The notes under the pieces were generated by a model. The model was not told the origin of the DNA and did no database searches. It saw only the letters and a program-made list of their open reading frames with translations. DNA of 64,000 bases from Alphaproteobacteria bacterium (lineage in GTDB: Bacteria; Myxococcota_A; UBA796; GCA-2862545), in NCBI GenBank assembly GCA_020632885.1, contig JACKEQ010000029.1:4909-68908 (forward strand). The letters are read 5' to 3'. This document shows positions 8,968 through 16,748 of this stretch, in pieces. Position 1 is the stretch's first letter. Each line of letters begins with the position of its first letter. Position numbers and translations under genes: made by a program.

Positions 8968-10595
8968 CGCAGGCGCTCTGCGCGCCAGACGCCCTGCTCG
9001 TCGGGCATCACGAGCCACACCTTGCCGCCCGCGACCATGCGCAGGGACTGGAGGGGGATCTCGCGGTCGGCCGGCTTCATGCGGAGGACGCGCCGGGCGT
9101 TCTCGGCCACGATGGCGCGGGGGCGGAGGACGAGGGTGTCTTCTCCTCGATCCACGAGCTTCTCGGAAGGCATCCCGTGGACGAGGGGGACCCAGCGGAT
9201 GCCGCGACCGCCCCAGAGGCGCCCGATCCAGCGCTGGACGGTGGCGACCGTGCCCTTGTTGCCGGGGACCACGAAGAACACCCAGCTGCCCTTCTCGACC
9301 TCGGCGGTGAGCCCGGGGAGGTCCGCCAGCAGCTCGTTCGCCGCGATGCGCGACTCCATCTTGTGCGTGGACATGCCGTGCACGATCGGGCTGTGCCAGA
9401 GGAGCCCGACCACGAGGAGCACCTGGGGCACGAGCTCCCAGCGCCGGCCGTGCTGCACGGTCTCGCGGAGCTGCCAGGCCACCAGGAGCGCGAGGGGCAC
9501 CACCATCGGGAAGGCCTGGCGCCAGAACCACGTGCTCACGAGGGCGAACAGCGCGCCGTAGCCGAGCATCCAGAGCAGCAGCAGCCAGGCGAGGGGCTTG
9601 CGGCGGCCCTCGAGCAGCGGGCGGGCGACGAGGTCGTAGAGGTACCAGGAGAGCACGCCGAACAGCAGGACCCGGGCCACCTGGGTGAGGTCCATGCCGA
9701 GCACGTCGGGCCAGAAGGCGCGGAATGGGTTCGGTGCGCCGCTCATGGACACCGGGAACCACGTGTAGTCGAAGGCCGCTCCGACGATGGCGTGACCCCA
9801 GAAGCCGATGGGCTGGGTGAGGGTCTTCACGCCGTCGCGGGTGAAGGCGAAGTAGTGCTTCACGTACCCGCCGGTCCACCCGATGATCGCGAAGCGCAGC
9901 CCGATGGCGACGGCCGCCCCGACGAACGGCGTGAAGCTCCGGGCGAGGGCGTCGCGGGCCCCGGAGCCGCGGATGTGCAGCACGAGCAGCGGGAGGAGCG
10001 GCAGCACGACGTAGGCGACCTCGTTGGAGAGGAAGCCGAGCACCAGCAGGAGCCCGCCCAGGAACGACCACCCGGTGAGCGTGCTCTCCCGGCGGAGCCC
10101 CTCGACCCAGAGCGCCAGGCCGGCCGTGGAGAACAGCACGGCGAGGGAGTAGCTCCGGCGCGCCAGGAACGGCACGATCTCCTCGACCACGGGATGCCCC
10201 GCGAAGATCAGCGCGGCGAGCACCATGAACACGTCCGCGCGGCCCACGAGGGCCCGGAAGAGCGCGCCCACGGCCACGGTCGCGAGGCCGAACAGCACCA
10301 TGTCCGTGGCCCGGTAGACCTCCGGGCCCCAGCCGCCCCAGGCGTAGTCGAGGGTGTAGGTGAGAGCCGCCACCGGCCGGTAGCCGACGAAGTGGGAGGT
10401 GGCGAACACCCAGTCCGCCCACGCGGTGCGGTCCGGTGCGCCCCGGATCACCCACTTCACGGCGTCGATCTTCCACGGGAAGTGGTGGAGGATCGGGCGG
10501 AACGGCAGCACCCCGAGCACGGCGACCGCCACGACCGCGAGCCACAGCAGCGGCTCGCGCAGCGGGTGCTGTGCGGGTGGAGCTCGGTCGGTCAC
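8964..10595 (-). CDS. Multi-pass membrane protein, GT-C / TMTC-like glycosyltransferase
   Basis: A 543-residue integral membrane protein with about ten hydrophobic segments. The first extracytoplasmic loop holds VGYRPVAALTYTLDYAWGG, which resembles the YRP...NYALGG loop of TMTC and other GT-C enzymes that use lipid-linked sugars. The C-terminal 130 residues are soluble and probably periplasmic. The start is GTG 10593-10595; a GATAAC -10-like element and GGAGG lie just upstream on the same strand. It heads the operon with the LysM lipoprotein and Ser/Thr kinase. The sugar donor and acceptor are unknown. Confidence 0.65.
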   Translation of the reverse strand: MTDRAPPAQHPLREPLLWLAVVAVAVLGVLPFRPILHHFPWKIDAVKWVIRGAPDRTAWADWVFATSHFVGYRPVAALTYTLDYAWGGWGPEVYRATDMVLFGLATVAVGALFRALVGRADVFMVLAALIFAGHPVVEEIVPFLARRSYSLAVLFSTAGLALWVEGLRRESTLTGWSFLGGLLLVLGFLSNEVAYVVLPLLPLLVLHIRGSGARDALARSFTPFVGAAVAIGLRFAIIGWTGGYVKHYFAFTRDGVKTLTQPIGFWGHAIVGAAFDYTWFPVSMSGAPNPFRAFWPDVLGMDLTQVARVLLFGVLSWYLYDLVARPLLEGRRKPLAWLLLLWMLGYGALFALVSTWFWRQAFPMVVPLALLVAWQLRETVQHGRRWELVPQVLLVVGLLWHSPIVHGMSTHKMESRIAANELLADLPGLTAEVEKGSWVFFVVPGNKGTVATVQRWIGRLWGGRGIRWVPLVHGMPSEKLVDRGEDTLVLRPRAIVAENARRVLRMKPADREIPLQSLRMVAGGKVWLVMPDEQGVWRAERLR

Positions 10596-10669
10596 GGCTC
10601 CCGTGTTATCCGAACCTCCTGAAATCTGCCGTAAGCGACTCCTTCGCGCGGCCTGCCTACGTTCTCCGC

Positions 10670-11311
10670 ATGACCGAATCCCTCCTCGCCTTCCTGTCCA
10701 CGCTGTCCACCGGCACGGTCCTGCCCGTCCCGGAGGAGGGTGTCCTGCTCGGGATCGCGGCCACGCACCCCGAGTCCGCCGGGCTCGTCGCTGTCGGCGT
10801 CGCGTCGTTCCTGGGGCTCGCCGTGCGCGACTTCACCCTGTTCCTGCTCGGCCGCACGGTGGGCCGGCAGGTGTTCCGCTGGCCCCTGCTGCGCCGGATC
10901 GTGGGAGACGCGCCGGTGGCGAGCCTGTCCGATGGGGCCGCGCAGAACGCGGTGCGCTCGATCGTCGCCGCACGGATGGCCTTCGGCGTGAAGGCGGCGG
11001 CTCAGGTCACGCTCGGGGCCGTCGGGGTGCCGGTGTCCACGCACCTGATCGTCAACGCGCTCGTGCTGGCGGTCTGGGTGCCGCTCTGGCTCGCGCTCGG
11101 CGCCTGGTTCCACGGCCCGGCCGTCGCCTTCCTGGCCTGGATGTCGGCCAACAAGGGCCTCATGGCCGCCATGCTCGCGATCGTCGCGGCGGCGTGGGTC
11201 ACCCAGCGGATGGCCGAGGCTCACGACGCCGAGGAGGCGGAGTCCACGGGCAACAGTGCGCGCACGGCGTCCAGCGCGTCGGCGTCCTCCGGCCTCTTGT
11301 CGGGCCGGTAG
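10670..11311 (+). CDS. DedA/SNARE-associated family membrane protein
   Basis: A 213-residue protein with a long hydrophobic N-terminal half and four to five membrane segments. The features VLPVPEEGVLLGIA and a GRTVGRQVF segment, then FGVKAAAQVTLGAVGVP, fit the DedA/VTT family of inner-membrane lipid-homeostasis proteins. The ATG opens the first hydrophobic stretch. The last 30 codons are Ala/Ser/Glu-rich and overlap the tail of the convergent ligase gene by 91 bp. DedA membership is by eye and moderately sure. Confidence 0.65.
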   Translation: MTESLLAFLSTLSTGTVLPVPEEGVLLGIAATHPESAGLVAVGVASFLGLAVRDFTLFLLGRTVGRQVFRWPLLRRIVGDAPVASLSDGAAQNAVRSIVAARMAFGVKAAAQVTLGAVGVPVSTHLIVNALVLAVWVPLWLALGAWFHGPAVAFLAWMSANKGLMAAMLAIVAAAWVTQRMAEAHDAEEAESTGNSARTASSASASSGLLSGR

Positions 11312-12774
11312 CGCTTCACTCGCGCGAAGCGCAGCGCCATGCCGCCCGGGTACTGGGAGCTGGCCTGCACGTCGTTGAACGCGATCTCCACGACCAGCTC
11401 GGGCCGAACGAAGACCTGCCAGTCGTTCCGTCCGGTCTCGAGCTCGAGGAGAGCGGTGGTCTGCCAGGCGAGCAGCTCGTCGGTGAGCCCCTTGAACGTC
11501 TTCCCCAGCATCACCGGCTCGCCCGTGGCGGGGTCGATGGCGCCGAGGTGGAGGTTCGAGAGCGTGCCCTCCCGCCGACCCGAGCCCCACTCGGCGCCGA
11601 GCACCAGGAGGTCGAGCGTGTGGGTCGGCTTGACCTTCAGCCACGACCGGCCGCGGGCGCCCGCCTGGTAGATGCCCTGGGGGTCCTTCACCATCACGCC
11701 CTCGTGCCCGAGGTCGGTCGCCGCGTCGTAGGCGGCCTCGGCCTCGTCGGGGTCGCTCACCCGCGTACGCGCGATGCGGTAGCGCGCCGGGACCTGCATG
11801 AGCTCGCGGAACCGGCGCTCGGCGGCCCAGTCGATGGTCTCGTCGTCACCGAGCAGCAGGCAGTCGAAGACCTGCAGGGCGAGCGGGACCTCGTAGCGCA
11901 GGCTGGCCACGTCGACCTTCCGCCCGAACCTCCGCATCGTGGTCTGGAACGGCCTGGGGCGCCCGTCGGGGTGGAGCGAGATGGCCTCGGCGTCCACGAT
12001 GAACCGCGCCCACGGCAGCCGGCTGGCGGCCTCGACCACGTCCGGCACCATGGAGGTGACGTCGTGGAGGTTGCGCGTGTAGGTCCGGATCTGCGAGCCA
12101 TCCCGGTGGATCTGGAGCCGCACGCCGTCCAGCTTGTGGTCCACGAAGGCGTCCTGACCGAGCAGGACCATCGCCTGGACCGGGCTCTCCGCGGTCTGGG
12201 CGAGCATCGGGCGGAGGGGTCGGAAGAGCTCGATGCGGAAGGTGTCCAGGCCCGCCTCGCCGCGGGTGAGCGCGGTGGTGGCGACCCTCGGGAGGTCGCC
12301 GACGAGCATGAAGGCGCGCTGCACGCGCTGGAGGCGGATGCCGCTCGCTTCGGCGATGGCGTCGAGCAGGAGCCCCTCGGTGGCGCCCTGACGGAGCTCG
12401 CCGTTGAGGAGGCGCACCAGGAAGAGCCGCTCGTTCTCCCGGACGGTCCCGAGGAGACGCTGGAGCTCCGCCAGCCGACGGGCGTTCGAGCCGGGCCCGC
12501 CCTCCGCGAGGATCCGGTCGAACACGGCGTCTACATCGGGGACCGAGAGGCCTCCGGTGGCCGCGGGCTGGTGGAGCTCGCGCCAGGCCGTCTGCACGGT
12601 GCTCGGGCCGATGCCGATGCGCCCCTGACGCAGGGTGCCCGCCAGCCAGCACGCCACGGTGGGGAGATCGGGGCCGGCGTCGCGCAGGCAGGCCGCCAGG
12701 GCCTCGCGCTTCCGGGTACGACTCCGTGTGTCGCGCACCGTCTCCCAGGTGCCCACGACGCGCTCCAGGAGCAT
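11221..12774 (-). CDS. ATP-dependent DNA ligase
   Basis: A 517-residue ligase of the archaeal LigI / bacterial LigB-like class. An N-terminal helical DNA-binding domain (about 1-190) is followed by the adenylation domain with the nucleotidyl-accepting Lys in DHKLDGVRLQ, then EGVMVKDP (motif IV) and SWLKVKP (motif V), and an OB-fold with LHLGA and GKTFKGLT. It seals nicks using ATP rather than NAD. The ATG overlaps the helicase stop (TGATG), so it is coupled to the helicase. This pairing suggests repair or defence rather than replication. Its 3' end overlaps the convergent DedA gene. Confidence 0.93.
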   Translation of the reverse strand: MLLERVVGTWETVRDTRSRTRKREALAACLRDAGPDLPTVACWLAGTLRQGRIGIGPSTVQTAWRELHQPAATGGLSVPDVDAVFDRILAEGGPGSNARRLAELQRLLGTVRENERLFLVRLLNGELRQGATEGLLLDAIAEASGIRLQRVQRAFMLVGDLPRVATTALTRGEAGLDTFRIELFRPLRPMLAQTAESPVQAMVLLGQDAFVDHKLDGVRLQIHRDGSQIRTYTRNLHDVTSMVPDVVEAASRLPWARFIVDAEAISLHPDGRPRPFQTTMRRFGRKVDVASLRYEVPLALQVFDCLLLGDDETIDWAAERRFRELMQVPARYRIARTRVSDPDEAEAAYDAATDLGHEGVMVKDPQGIYQAGARGRSWLKVKPTHTLDLLVLGAEWGSGRREGTLSNLHLGAIDPATGEPVMLGKTFKGLTDELLAWQTTALLELETGRNDWQVFVRPELVVEIAFNDVQASSQYPGGMALRFARVKRYRPDKRPEDADALDAVRALLPVDSASSAS

Positions 12775-14858
12775 CAGCCCACCACCTGGACCTCGTCGCG
12801 GCTGACGCGCTTCACCAGAGCGTCGAGGATGGCGACGGTGTGCTCGTCCTCGGCGTAGACGTCCCGGAGCTGGCCCGCGAGGTCCTTGGCCCGCCGGAAG
12901 CCGGTGATCAGGTCGCCCGCGATGTCGGTCTGGCTCTCGAGCATCTGCACCACCTCGACGAGCGGTGTGCCCTTCGACCAGGCCATGCCGATCGGGATGA
13001 GCACAGGGTCGAAGGGGTACTGCTCGCCCGTGAGCTCCTCGGCGTCGACGACACGGGGTGCGTGGCGGACCCGCGAGATCCGGGTGGCCAGGGTCCGGTC
13101 GCGCTGGCGCGCCCGGAAGTTGGGCTTCACGTGCCGCGCGAGCTCGTTGGTCAGGGCGCAGAGCACCCCGAAGAGCTCGTGTGGGTCGAGGTCCTCGAAC
13201 ATGCCCTCGAGCACCAGCTCGCACACCAGGATCTCGGACATCTGGAGGTGGGAGAGGATCCGGGCGCCCGCGTTGAACCCGTTGTCGGCCGTGAGGTAGC
13301 CGATGTGCCGGAGATACGCGAGCTTGCCCTGGAACTCCTCCCAGCACCGTCCACGGTCGCGCTCGGCGCGCTTCTGCATGCGGCGCTCGCGCTTGTCGTC
13401 CGCGCTGGAGTCCAGACGGTCGGCCGTGCGGTGCCGCCACCAGTTCAGGAACGACTTCTCGACGATCTCCCGGCAGCGCTCGGGACCGTACGTCTCGATG
13501 AGGTTCACCACGCTGTTCCAGGACAGGTTGAACCCGCTGCGGACGGGCTCCACGCGGCTCTCGGCGTAGCGCTGGAGCTGCGGGCGGGCGTCCTGGTAGT
13601 CGCCGAGATCGAGCCGCACGACCACGTGCCCGACCTCGTCCATGCCACGGCGGCCCGCGCGCCCGGCCATCTGCATGAACTGGCGGGTGGTGAGGGCCGC
13701 GAAGGCGCGGCCGTCGAACATCTTGAGCCCGTCGAACACCACGGTGCGGGCGGGCAGGTTGATGCCCAGCGCGAAGGTGGACGTGCAGAAGAGCGCCTTG
13801 ATCAGGTGGTCTTCGTAGAGCTCCTCGACCAGGGCCTTGAGCTGCACGTGCAGGCCCGCGTGGTGGAACGCGATGCCCTTCATGTAGAGGGCGCGCAACT
13901 CCTGGTCGAGGGCGGCTCCGAGCGCCGGGGCGCGCTCCCGGAGCACGGCCTCCAGGCGGGCGGACTCGTCCGCGTCGAGCAGGGAGCCCGCGTGCTCGCC
14001 GAGACGCCTGGCGCAGAGCTCGGTGTCGCGGCGGGAGAACACGAAGTAGAGGTAGGGGAGGAGGTCGGCCTCGACGACGAGGTCGTGGAGGTCGTTCGGG
14101 TGCGTGCGCCGGGCCGGACGCCGACCGCCGCGCCCCCCTCGATCGCCGCGTCCACCGCGCCCTCCGCGGCCCCGGCCGCGCCCACGACCACCGCGCGCGT
14201 CGCGACCGGCCTCCGCGAGGATGCGGTGGCCCTTGCGCTTGAACTGCCGGTCGTACTCGGCGGGCGAGACGATTCCGGTGTCCACGCACGCGTAGTGGAT
14301 CTCGAGCGGCACGGCTCGCTTGGTCTCGGTGACGGTGACCACCTTCCGCTCGCGGACGTCCTCGAGCCAGGCCGCGAAGTCCTGGAGGTTCGACAGGGTG
14401 GCCGACAGCCCGACGATCTGGACGGGCTTGGGCAGGTAGATGAGGACCTCCTCCCAGACGGTGCCGCGGTCGCGGTCGTCCAGGAAGTGGATCTCGTCGA
14501 GGATCACCGCCTGCAGGTGGGGCAGCGTCTCCCCCGAGAGGAGCATGTTCCGCAGGACCTCGGTGGTCATCACGCGGCACGGGGCGTCGCGCCGGATGAC
14601 GAGGTCTCCGGTGACCAGGCCGACCTTCTCCTCGCCGTACAGCTTCACGTAGTCGCGGTACTTCTGGTTGGAGAGCGCCTTGATCGGGGCGGTGTAGATC
14701 ACCTCCCGGCCGTTGGAGAGGGCGTCCTCCACGATCCAGTCCGCGATGATGGTCTTCCCGGTGCCCGTGGGTGCGGCGACGAGCGCGCAGTGCCCCTCGC
14801 GGAGGGCGGCGATGGCGTCCTCCTGGAACCGGTCGAGGACGAGGCCGCGGTACTCCAT
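12774..14858 (-). CDS. Ski2/Mtr4-like DExH-box helicase with RG-rich insert
   Basis: A 694-residue superfamily 2 helicase. Motif I is APTGTGKT (29-36), motif II DEIH (121-124), motif III SAT (152-154), and motif VI is QMAGRAGRRGMDEVG in the second RecA domain. The C-terminal 250 residues are helical, as in Ski2/Dob1-type proteins. Unusually, residues 221-250 are almost pure Arg/Gly (RGG and RGRG repeats) between the two RecA domains, followed by RRTHPND. Start and stop both overlap neighbours by TGATG, within a HTH-helicase-ligase operon. The preferred nucleic acid (DNA or RNA) is not evident. Confidence 0.9.
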   Translation of the reverse strand: MEYRGLVLDRFQEDAIAALREGHCALVAAPTGTGKTIIADWIVEDALSNGREVIYTAPIKALSNQKYRDYVKLYGEEKVGLVTGDLVIRRDAPCRVMTTEVLRNMLLSGETLPHLQAVILDEIHFLDDRDRGTVWEEVLIYLPKPVQIVGLSATLSNLQDFAAWLEDVRERKVVTVTETKRAVPLEIHYACVDTGIVSPAEYDRQFKRKGHRILAEAGRDARGGRGRGRGRGGRGGRGDRGGRGGRRPARRTHPNDLHDLVVEADLLPYLYFVFSRRDTELCARRLGEHAGSLLDADESARLEAVLRERAPALGAALDQELRALYMKGIAFHHAGLHVQLKALVEELYEDHLIKALFCTSTFALGINLPARTVVFDGLKMFDGRAFAALTTRQFMQMAGRAGRRGMDEVGHVVVRLDLGDYQDARPQLQRYAESRVEPVRSGFNLSWNSVVNLIETYGPERCREIVEKSFLNWWRHRTADRLDSSADDKRERRMQKRAERDRGRCWEEFQGKLAYLRHIGYLTADNGFNAGARILSHLQMSEILVCELVLEGMFEDLDPHELFGVLCALTNELARHVKPNFRARQRDRTLATRISRVRHAPRVVDAEELTGEQYPFDPVLIPIGMAWSKGTPLVEVVQMLESQTDIAGDLITGFRRAKDLAGQLRDVYAEDEHTVAILDALVKRVSRDEVQVVG

Positions 14859-15115
14859 CAGGTCGCCGCGTCGGGGTCGGCGGCGAGCGCGTTGCCGTCC
14901 GCGGCGATCTTCGCGTCCACGTCGGCCTTCCAGGCGGGTGGCTCCCGACCGTTCTCGAGGGCGTCGAGGGTGACCTCGAGGCGGTGCTGGCAGTCGGCGT
15001 CCACGAACTGCCCGAGCTCGATGAGCTGGGTGGTGCGCGGATCGACGTAGGCGTACGCCGAGAGCTGTGCGCGAGAGAGCCCCAGCGCCTTCCGGCGGTC
15101 CTTGATGTCGGCCAT
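14858..15115 (-). CDS. Small HTH (XRE-like) protein
   Basis: An 85-residue protein whose N-terminal 45 residues look like a Cro/C1-type helix-turn-helix (RRKALGLSRAQLSAYAYVDPRTTQLIELG), followed by an acidic Ala/Asp-rich tail. It is the first gene of the minus-strand operon, and its stop overlaps the helicase ATG (TGATG). It could be an autoregulator or an adaptor of the helicase-ligase pair. No known named family recognised. Confidence 0.6.
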   Translation of the reverse strand: MADIKDRRKALGLSRAQLSAYAYVDPRTTQLIELGQFVDADCQHRLEVTLDALENGREPPAWKADVDAKIAADGNALAADPDAAT

Positions 15116-15182
15116 TCGGTCCTCCGCCGGGCAGCCTATCTCACGCTGCTCGCGCCGCGGAGGGAGACGCCCAGAAACACGA

Positions 15183-15215
15183 AGGCCCCTCCGAGTGAGT
15201 CACTCGGAGGGGCCT
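15183..15215 (-). terminator. Hairpin terminator of the tRNA-Gln/Glu unit
   Basis: A perfect 16-bp inverted repeat (AGGCCCCTCCGAGTGA and its complement, 15183-15198 with 15200-15215) lies directly downstream of the tRNA-Glu gene on the minus strand. It is followed on that strand by the moderately T-rich TTCGTGTTT. It probably ends the tRNA transcript before the HTH gene starting at 15115. Confidence 0.7.
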
Positions 15216-15219
15216 GTGA

Positions 15220-15294
15220 TGGTACTCCCAAGGGGAATCGAACCCCTGCCTTCGCCGTGAGAGGGCGATGTCCTGACCGCTAGACGATGGGAGC
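15220..15294 (-). tRNA. tRNA-Glu (CTC)
   Basis: The cloverleaf folds with acceptor GCTCCCA paired to TGGGAGT (first pair G-U), D-arm TCTAGCGGTCAGGA, anticodon arm CGCCC-TCTCACG-type loop with anticodon CTC, and a T-arm with GGTTCGATTCC. The encoded 3' CCA is at 15220-15222. It is closely similar to bacterial tRNA-Glu and lies 11 bp downstream of tRNA-Gln on the same strand. Confidence 0.95.
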
Positions 15295-15305
15295 GTTGAA
15301 GTTGA

Positions 15306-15378
15306 TTGGCCCGCCAGGGCTCGAACCTGGAACCTCTGGAGCCAGAATCCAGTGTCTTGCCAATTCGACCACGGGCCA
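15306..15378 (-). tRNA. tRNA-Gln (CTG)
   Basis: Acceptor TGGCCCG pairs with CGGGCCA, the anticodon stem CTGGA/TCCAG encloses loop TTCTGGC with anticodon CTG, and the T-arm contains GGTTCGAGCC. The U at position 1 is typical of bacterial tRNA-Gln. No full CCA is encoded (discriminator A followed by TCA). It is the first gene of a two-tRNA unit. Confidence 0.95.
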
Positions 15379-15389
15379 GCTACGACCCC

Positions 15390-15417
15390 TAGTTAACCCC
15401 ACCCCCCGACCGCGCAA
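15390..15417 (-). promoter_or_regulatory. Promoter of tRNA-Gln/Glu
   Basis: On the minus strand TTGCGC (15412-15417), a 16-bp spacer and TAACTA (15390-15395) resemble a housekeeping promoter. The predicted start would fall at about 15383, 5 bp before the mature tRNA-Gln. Confidence 0.45.
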
Positions 15418-15472
15418 GAGCCGTGCGATCACTTTCCCGTGAACCGTGCTCCCACCATGCCTTCTGCTGCGA

Positions 15473-15949
15473 TCAGGGGTACTGCTGGAGCTCCAGCTCG
15501 TAGGGGGCCAGGCGGTTGCGCACGCTGTCGAACCACTGCTCCTCGCGCTTCAGCACGCTGCCGTGGAGCGCACGAGCGTCCTCCCACCGCTTCTTGTCGG
15601 AGAGTGCGAGCGCCTCGCCCATGTCGGTGTAGGCGCGCGACCGATCCGTCCACGTGGTGACGAGGGTGGTGTGGAGCTCCTTCCACGCGTCGGGGGCTTC
15701 GACCAGCTCGGCCTGCATGTGCAGGTGGCGCGAGAGGGGCACCACCTCCTCGTCCCAGCGCTTCACGAGGGCGTCGCCCTCCATGCGGCCGTTGTAGATC
15801 TCCGCCGCGAGCTGGAGCCGGCGCTCGGCGAGCAGGCGGTTCTCGAGCATCAGGGGCTGGACTTCGGTGATGTAGCGGGCCGCTTCGTTCCGCTCGGGGT
15901 CGGACGCGGGACAGCCCAGCAGCAGCGCGAGGGGCAGGGTCAGAGACAT
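15473..15949 (-). CDS. Putative lipoprotein, helical
   Basis: A 158-residue protein with a lipoprotein signal, MSLTLPLALLLGC (lipobox LLGC). The rest is charged and predicted helical, with TEVQPLMLENRLLAERRLQLAAE and many Trp/Glu/Arg heptad-like stretches. ATG 15947-15949 was chosen; ATG 15959-15961 would add four residues and has a slightly better upstream GGGG. It is a single gene, divergent from yceD. No family recognised. Confidence 0.65.
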   Translation of the reverse strand: MSLTLPLALLLGCPASDPERNEAARYITEVQPLMLENRLLAERRLQLAAEIYNGRMEGDALVKRWDEEVVPLSRHLHMQAELVEAPDAWKELHTTLVTTWTDRSRAYTDMGEALALSDKKRWEDARALHGSVLKREEQWFDSVRNRLAPYELELQQYP

Positions 15950-15979
15950 CGGCGGGAGCATACCCCAGCGGCGCTCGCC

Positions 15980-16008
15980 TTGCCCGGTCGGCGACACCAG
16001 GGTACCGG
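15980..16008 (+). promoter_or_regulatory. Promoter of yceD-rpmF-plsX
   Basis: TTGCCC (15980-15985), a 17-bp spacer and TACCGG (16003-16008). Transcription would begin near 16015, immediately upstream of the GGAGG at 16016-16020 and the GTG start at 16025, giving a very short leader. Confidence 0.5.
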
Positions 16009-16024
16009 CCGACGTGGAGGTCCC

Positions 16025-16549
16025 GTGCGCGTTCGCGTGGAGGCGATCCCCGCCGCCGGCAAGACGGTGGTCGCGGGGCTCGAGGACGGTTGGGCCCGCG
16101 AGGCCGCCGCAGCTGCGGTGGACGCGGAGCCGGAGGCCCTGGAGGCGCGCCTGCGCATCCTGCCCGTGAAGAAGGGTCGGGTGACGATCGAGGTCACCGC
16201 CCGCGCTGCGCATCCGGCCACCTGTGATCGCTGTGGCGAGCCCCTGAGTCACGTCGTGGAAACCGAGGTCGCCCTGACCTATCTGCCTACGGGCGAGGAC
16301 GCGGGGCGCCGTGATGACGACGAAGGTGTGGAGCTGGCAGAGGACGACCTCGACCTGGGGTGGTATGAGGACGGGTCGCTCGTGCTGGCGGACGTCCTCA
16401 CCGAAGCGCTGGCTCTGGCCACCCCGAGCCGCACGGTGTGTGAGGACACGGCCGGATGCGACGCCCGCACGGAGTCCCTCCTCGCGGAAGCGAAGCGAGA
16501 CTCCGGCGGTCACCCCGCCTTCGCCGCACTGAAGAACCTGCAGAACTGA
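16025..16549 (+). CDS. yceD: YceD / DUF177 family protein (23S rRNA accumulation)
   Basis: A 174-residue protein directly upstream of rpmF, the classic position of yceD. The N-terminus is strand-rich (VRVRVEAIPAAGKTV), the centre has the CDRCGEPL Cys pair typical of DUF177, followed by an acidic DDDEGVELAEDDLDL stretch, and the C-terminus has CEDTAGC and ends HPAFAALKNLQN. Start GTG 16025 has GGAGG five bases upstream. DUF177 proteins are known to support 23S rRNA accumulation. The spacing to rpmF is 12 bp. Confidence 0.88.
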   Translation: MRVRVEAIPAAGKTVVAGLEDGWAREAAAAAVDAEPEALEARLRILPVKKGRVTIEVTARAAHPATCDRCGEPLSHVVETEVALTYLPTGEDAGRRDDDEGVELAEDDLDLGWYEDGSLVLADVLTEALALATPSRTVCEDTAGCDARTESLLAEAKRDSGGHPAFAALKNLQN

Positions 16550-16561
16550 AGCGAGAGAGCC

Positions 16562-16741
16562 ATGGCTGTTCCGAAGAAGCGTATGTCCCGTCGTCGTCGC
16601 GACATGCGGCGCGCCCACGATCACCTCACCTTCACCGCGGCCGTCGAGGCGTGCCCGGAGTGTGGGGGCCTCAAGCTCCGCCACCGTGTGTGCGAGGAGT
16701 GCGGCACCTACCGGGGCATGAAGGTCCTCGAGGTCGACTGA
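16562..16741 (+). CDS. rpmF: 50S ribosomal protein L32
   Basis: A 59-residue protein beginning MAVPKKRMSRRRRDMRRAHD, the conserved basic N-terminus of L32. It contains the zinc-ribbon form, with CPECG and CEECG pairs. It sits between yceD and plsX, the standard arrangement in proteobacteria, with a 7-bp gap to plsX. Confidence 0.97.
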   Translation: MAVPKKRMSRRRRDMRRAHDHLTFTAAVEACPECGGLKLRHRVCEECGTYRGMKVLEVD

Positions 16742-16748
16742 CCCCCTG

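Noticed and set aside
14109..14198. RG-rich helicase segment as an assembly or sequencing artefact
   Set aside because: It stays in frame, sits at a linker between RecA domains and is followed by normal helicase sequence, so it is taken as real.
12726..15050. A plus-strand frame of 774 codons opposite the helicase
   Set aside because: Antisense to a helicase with all motifs; composition is shadow-like.
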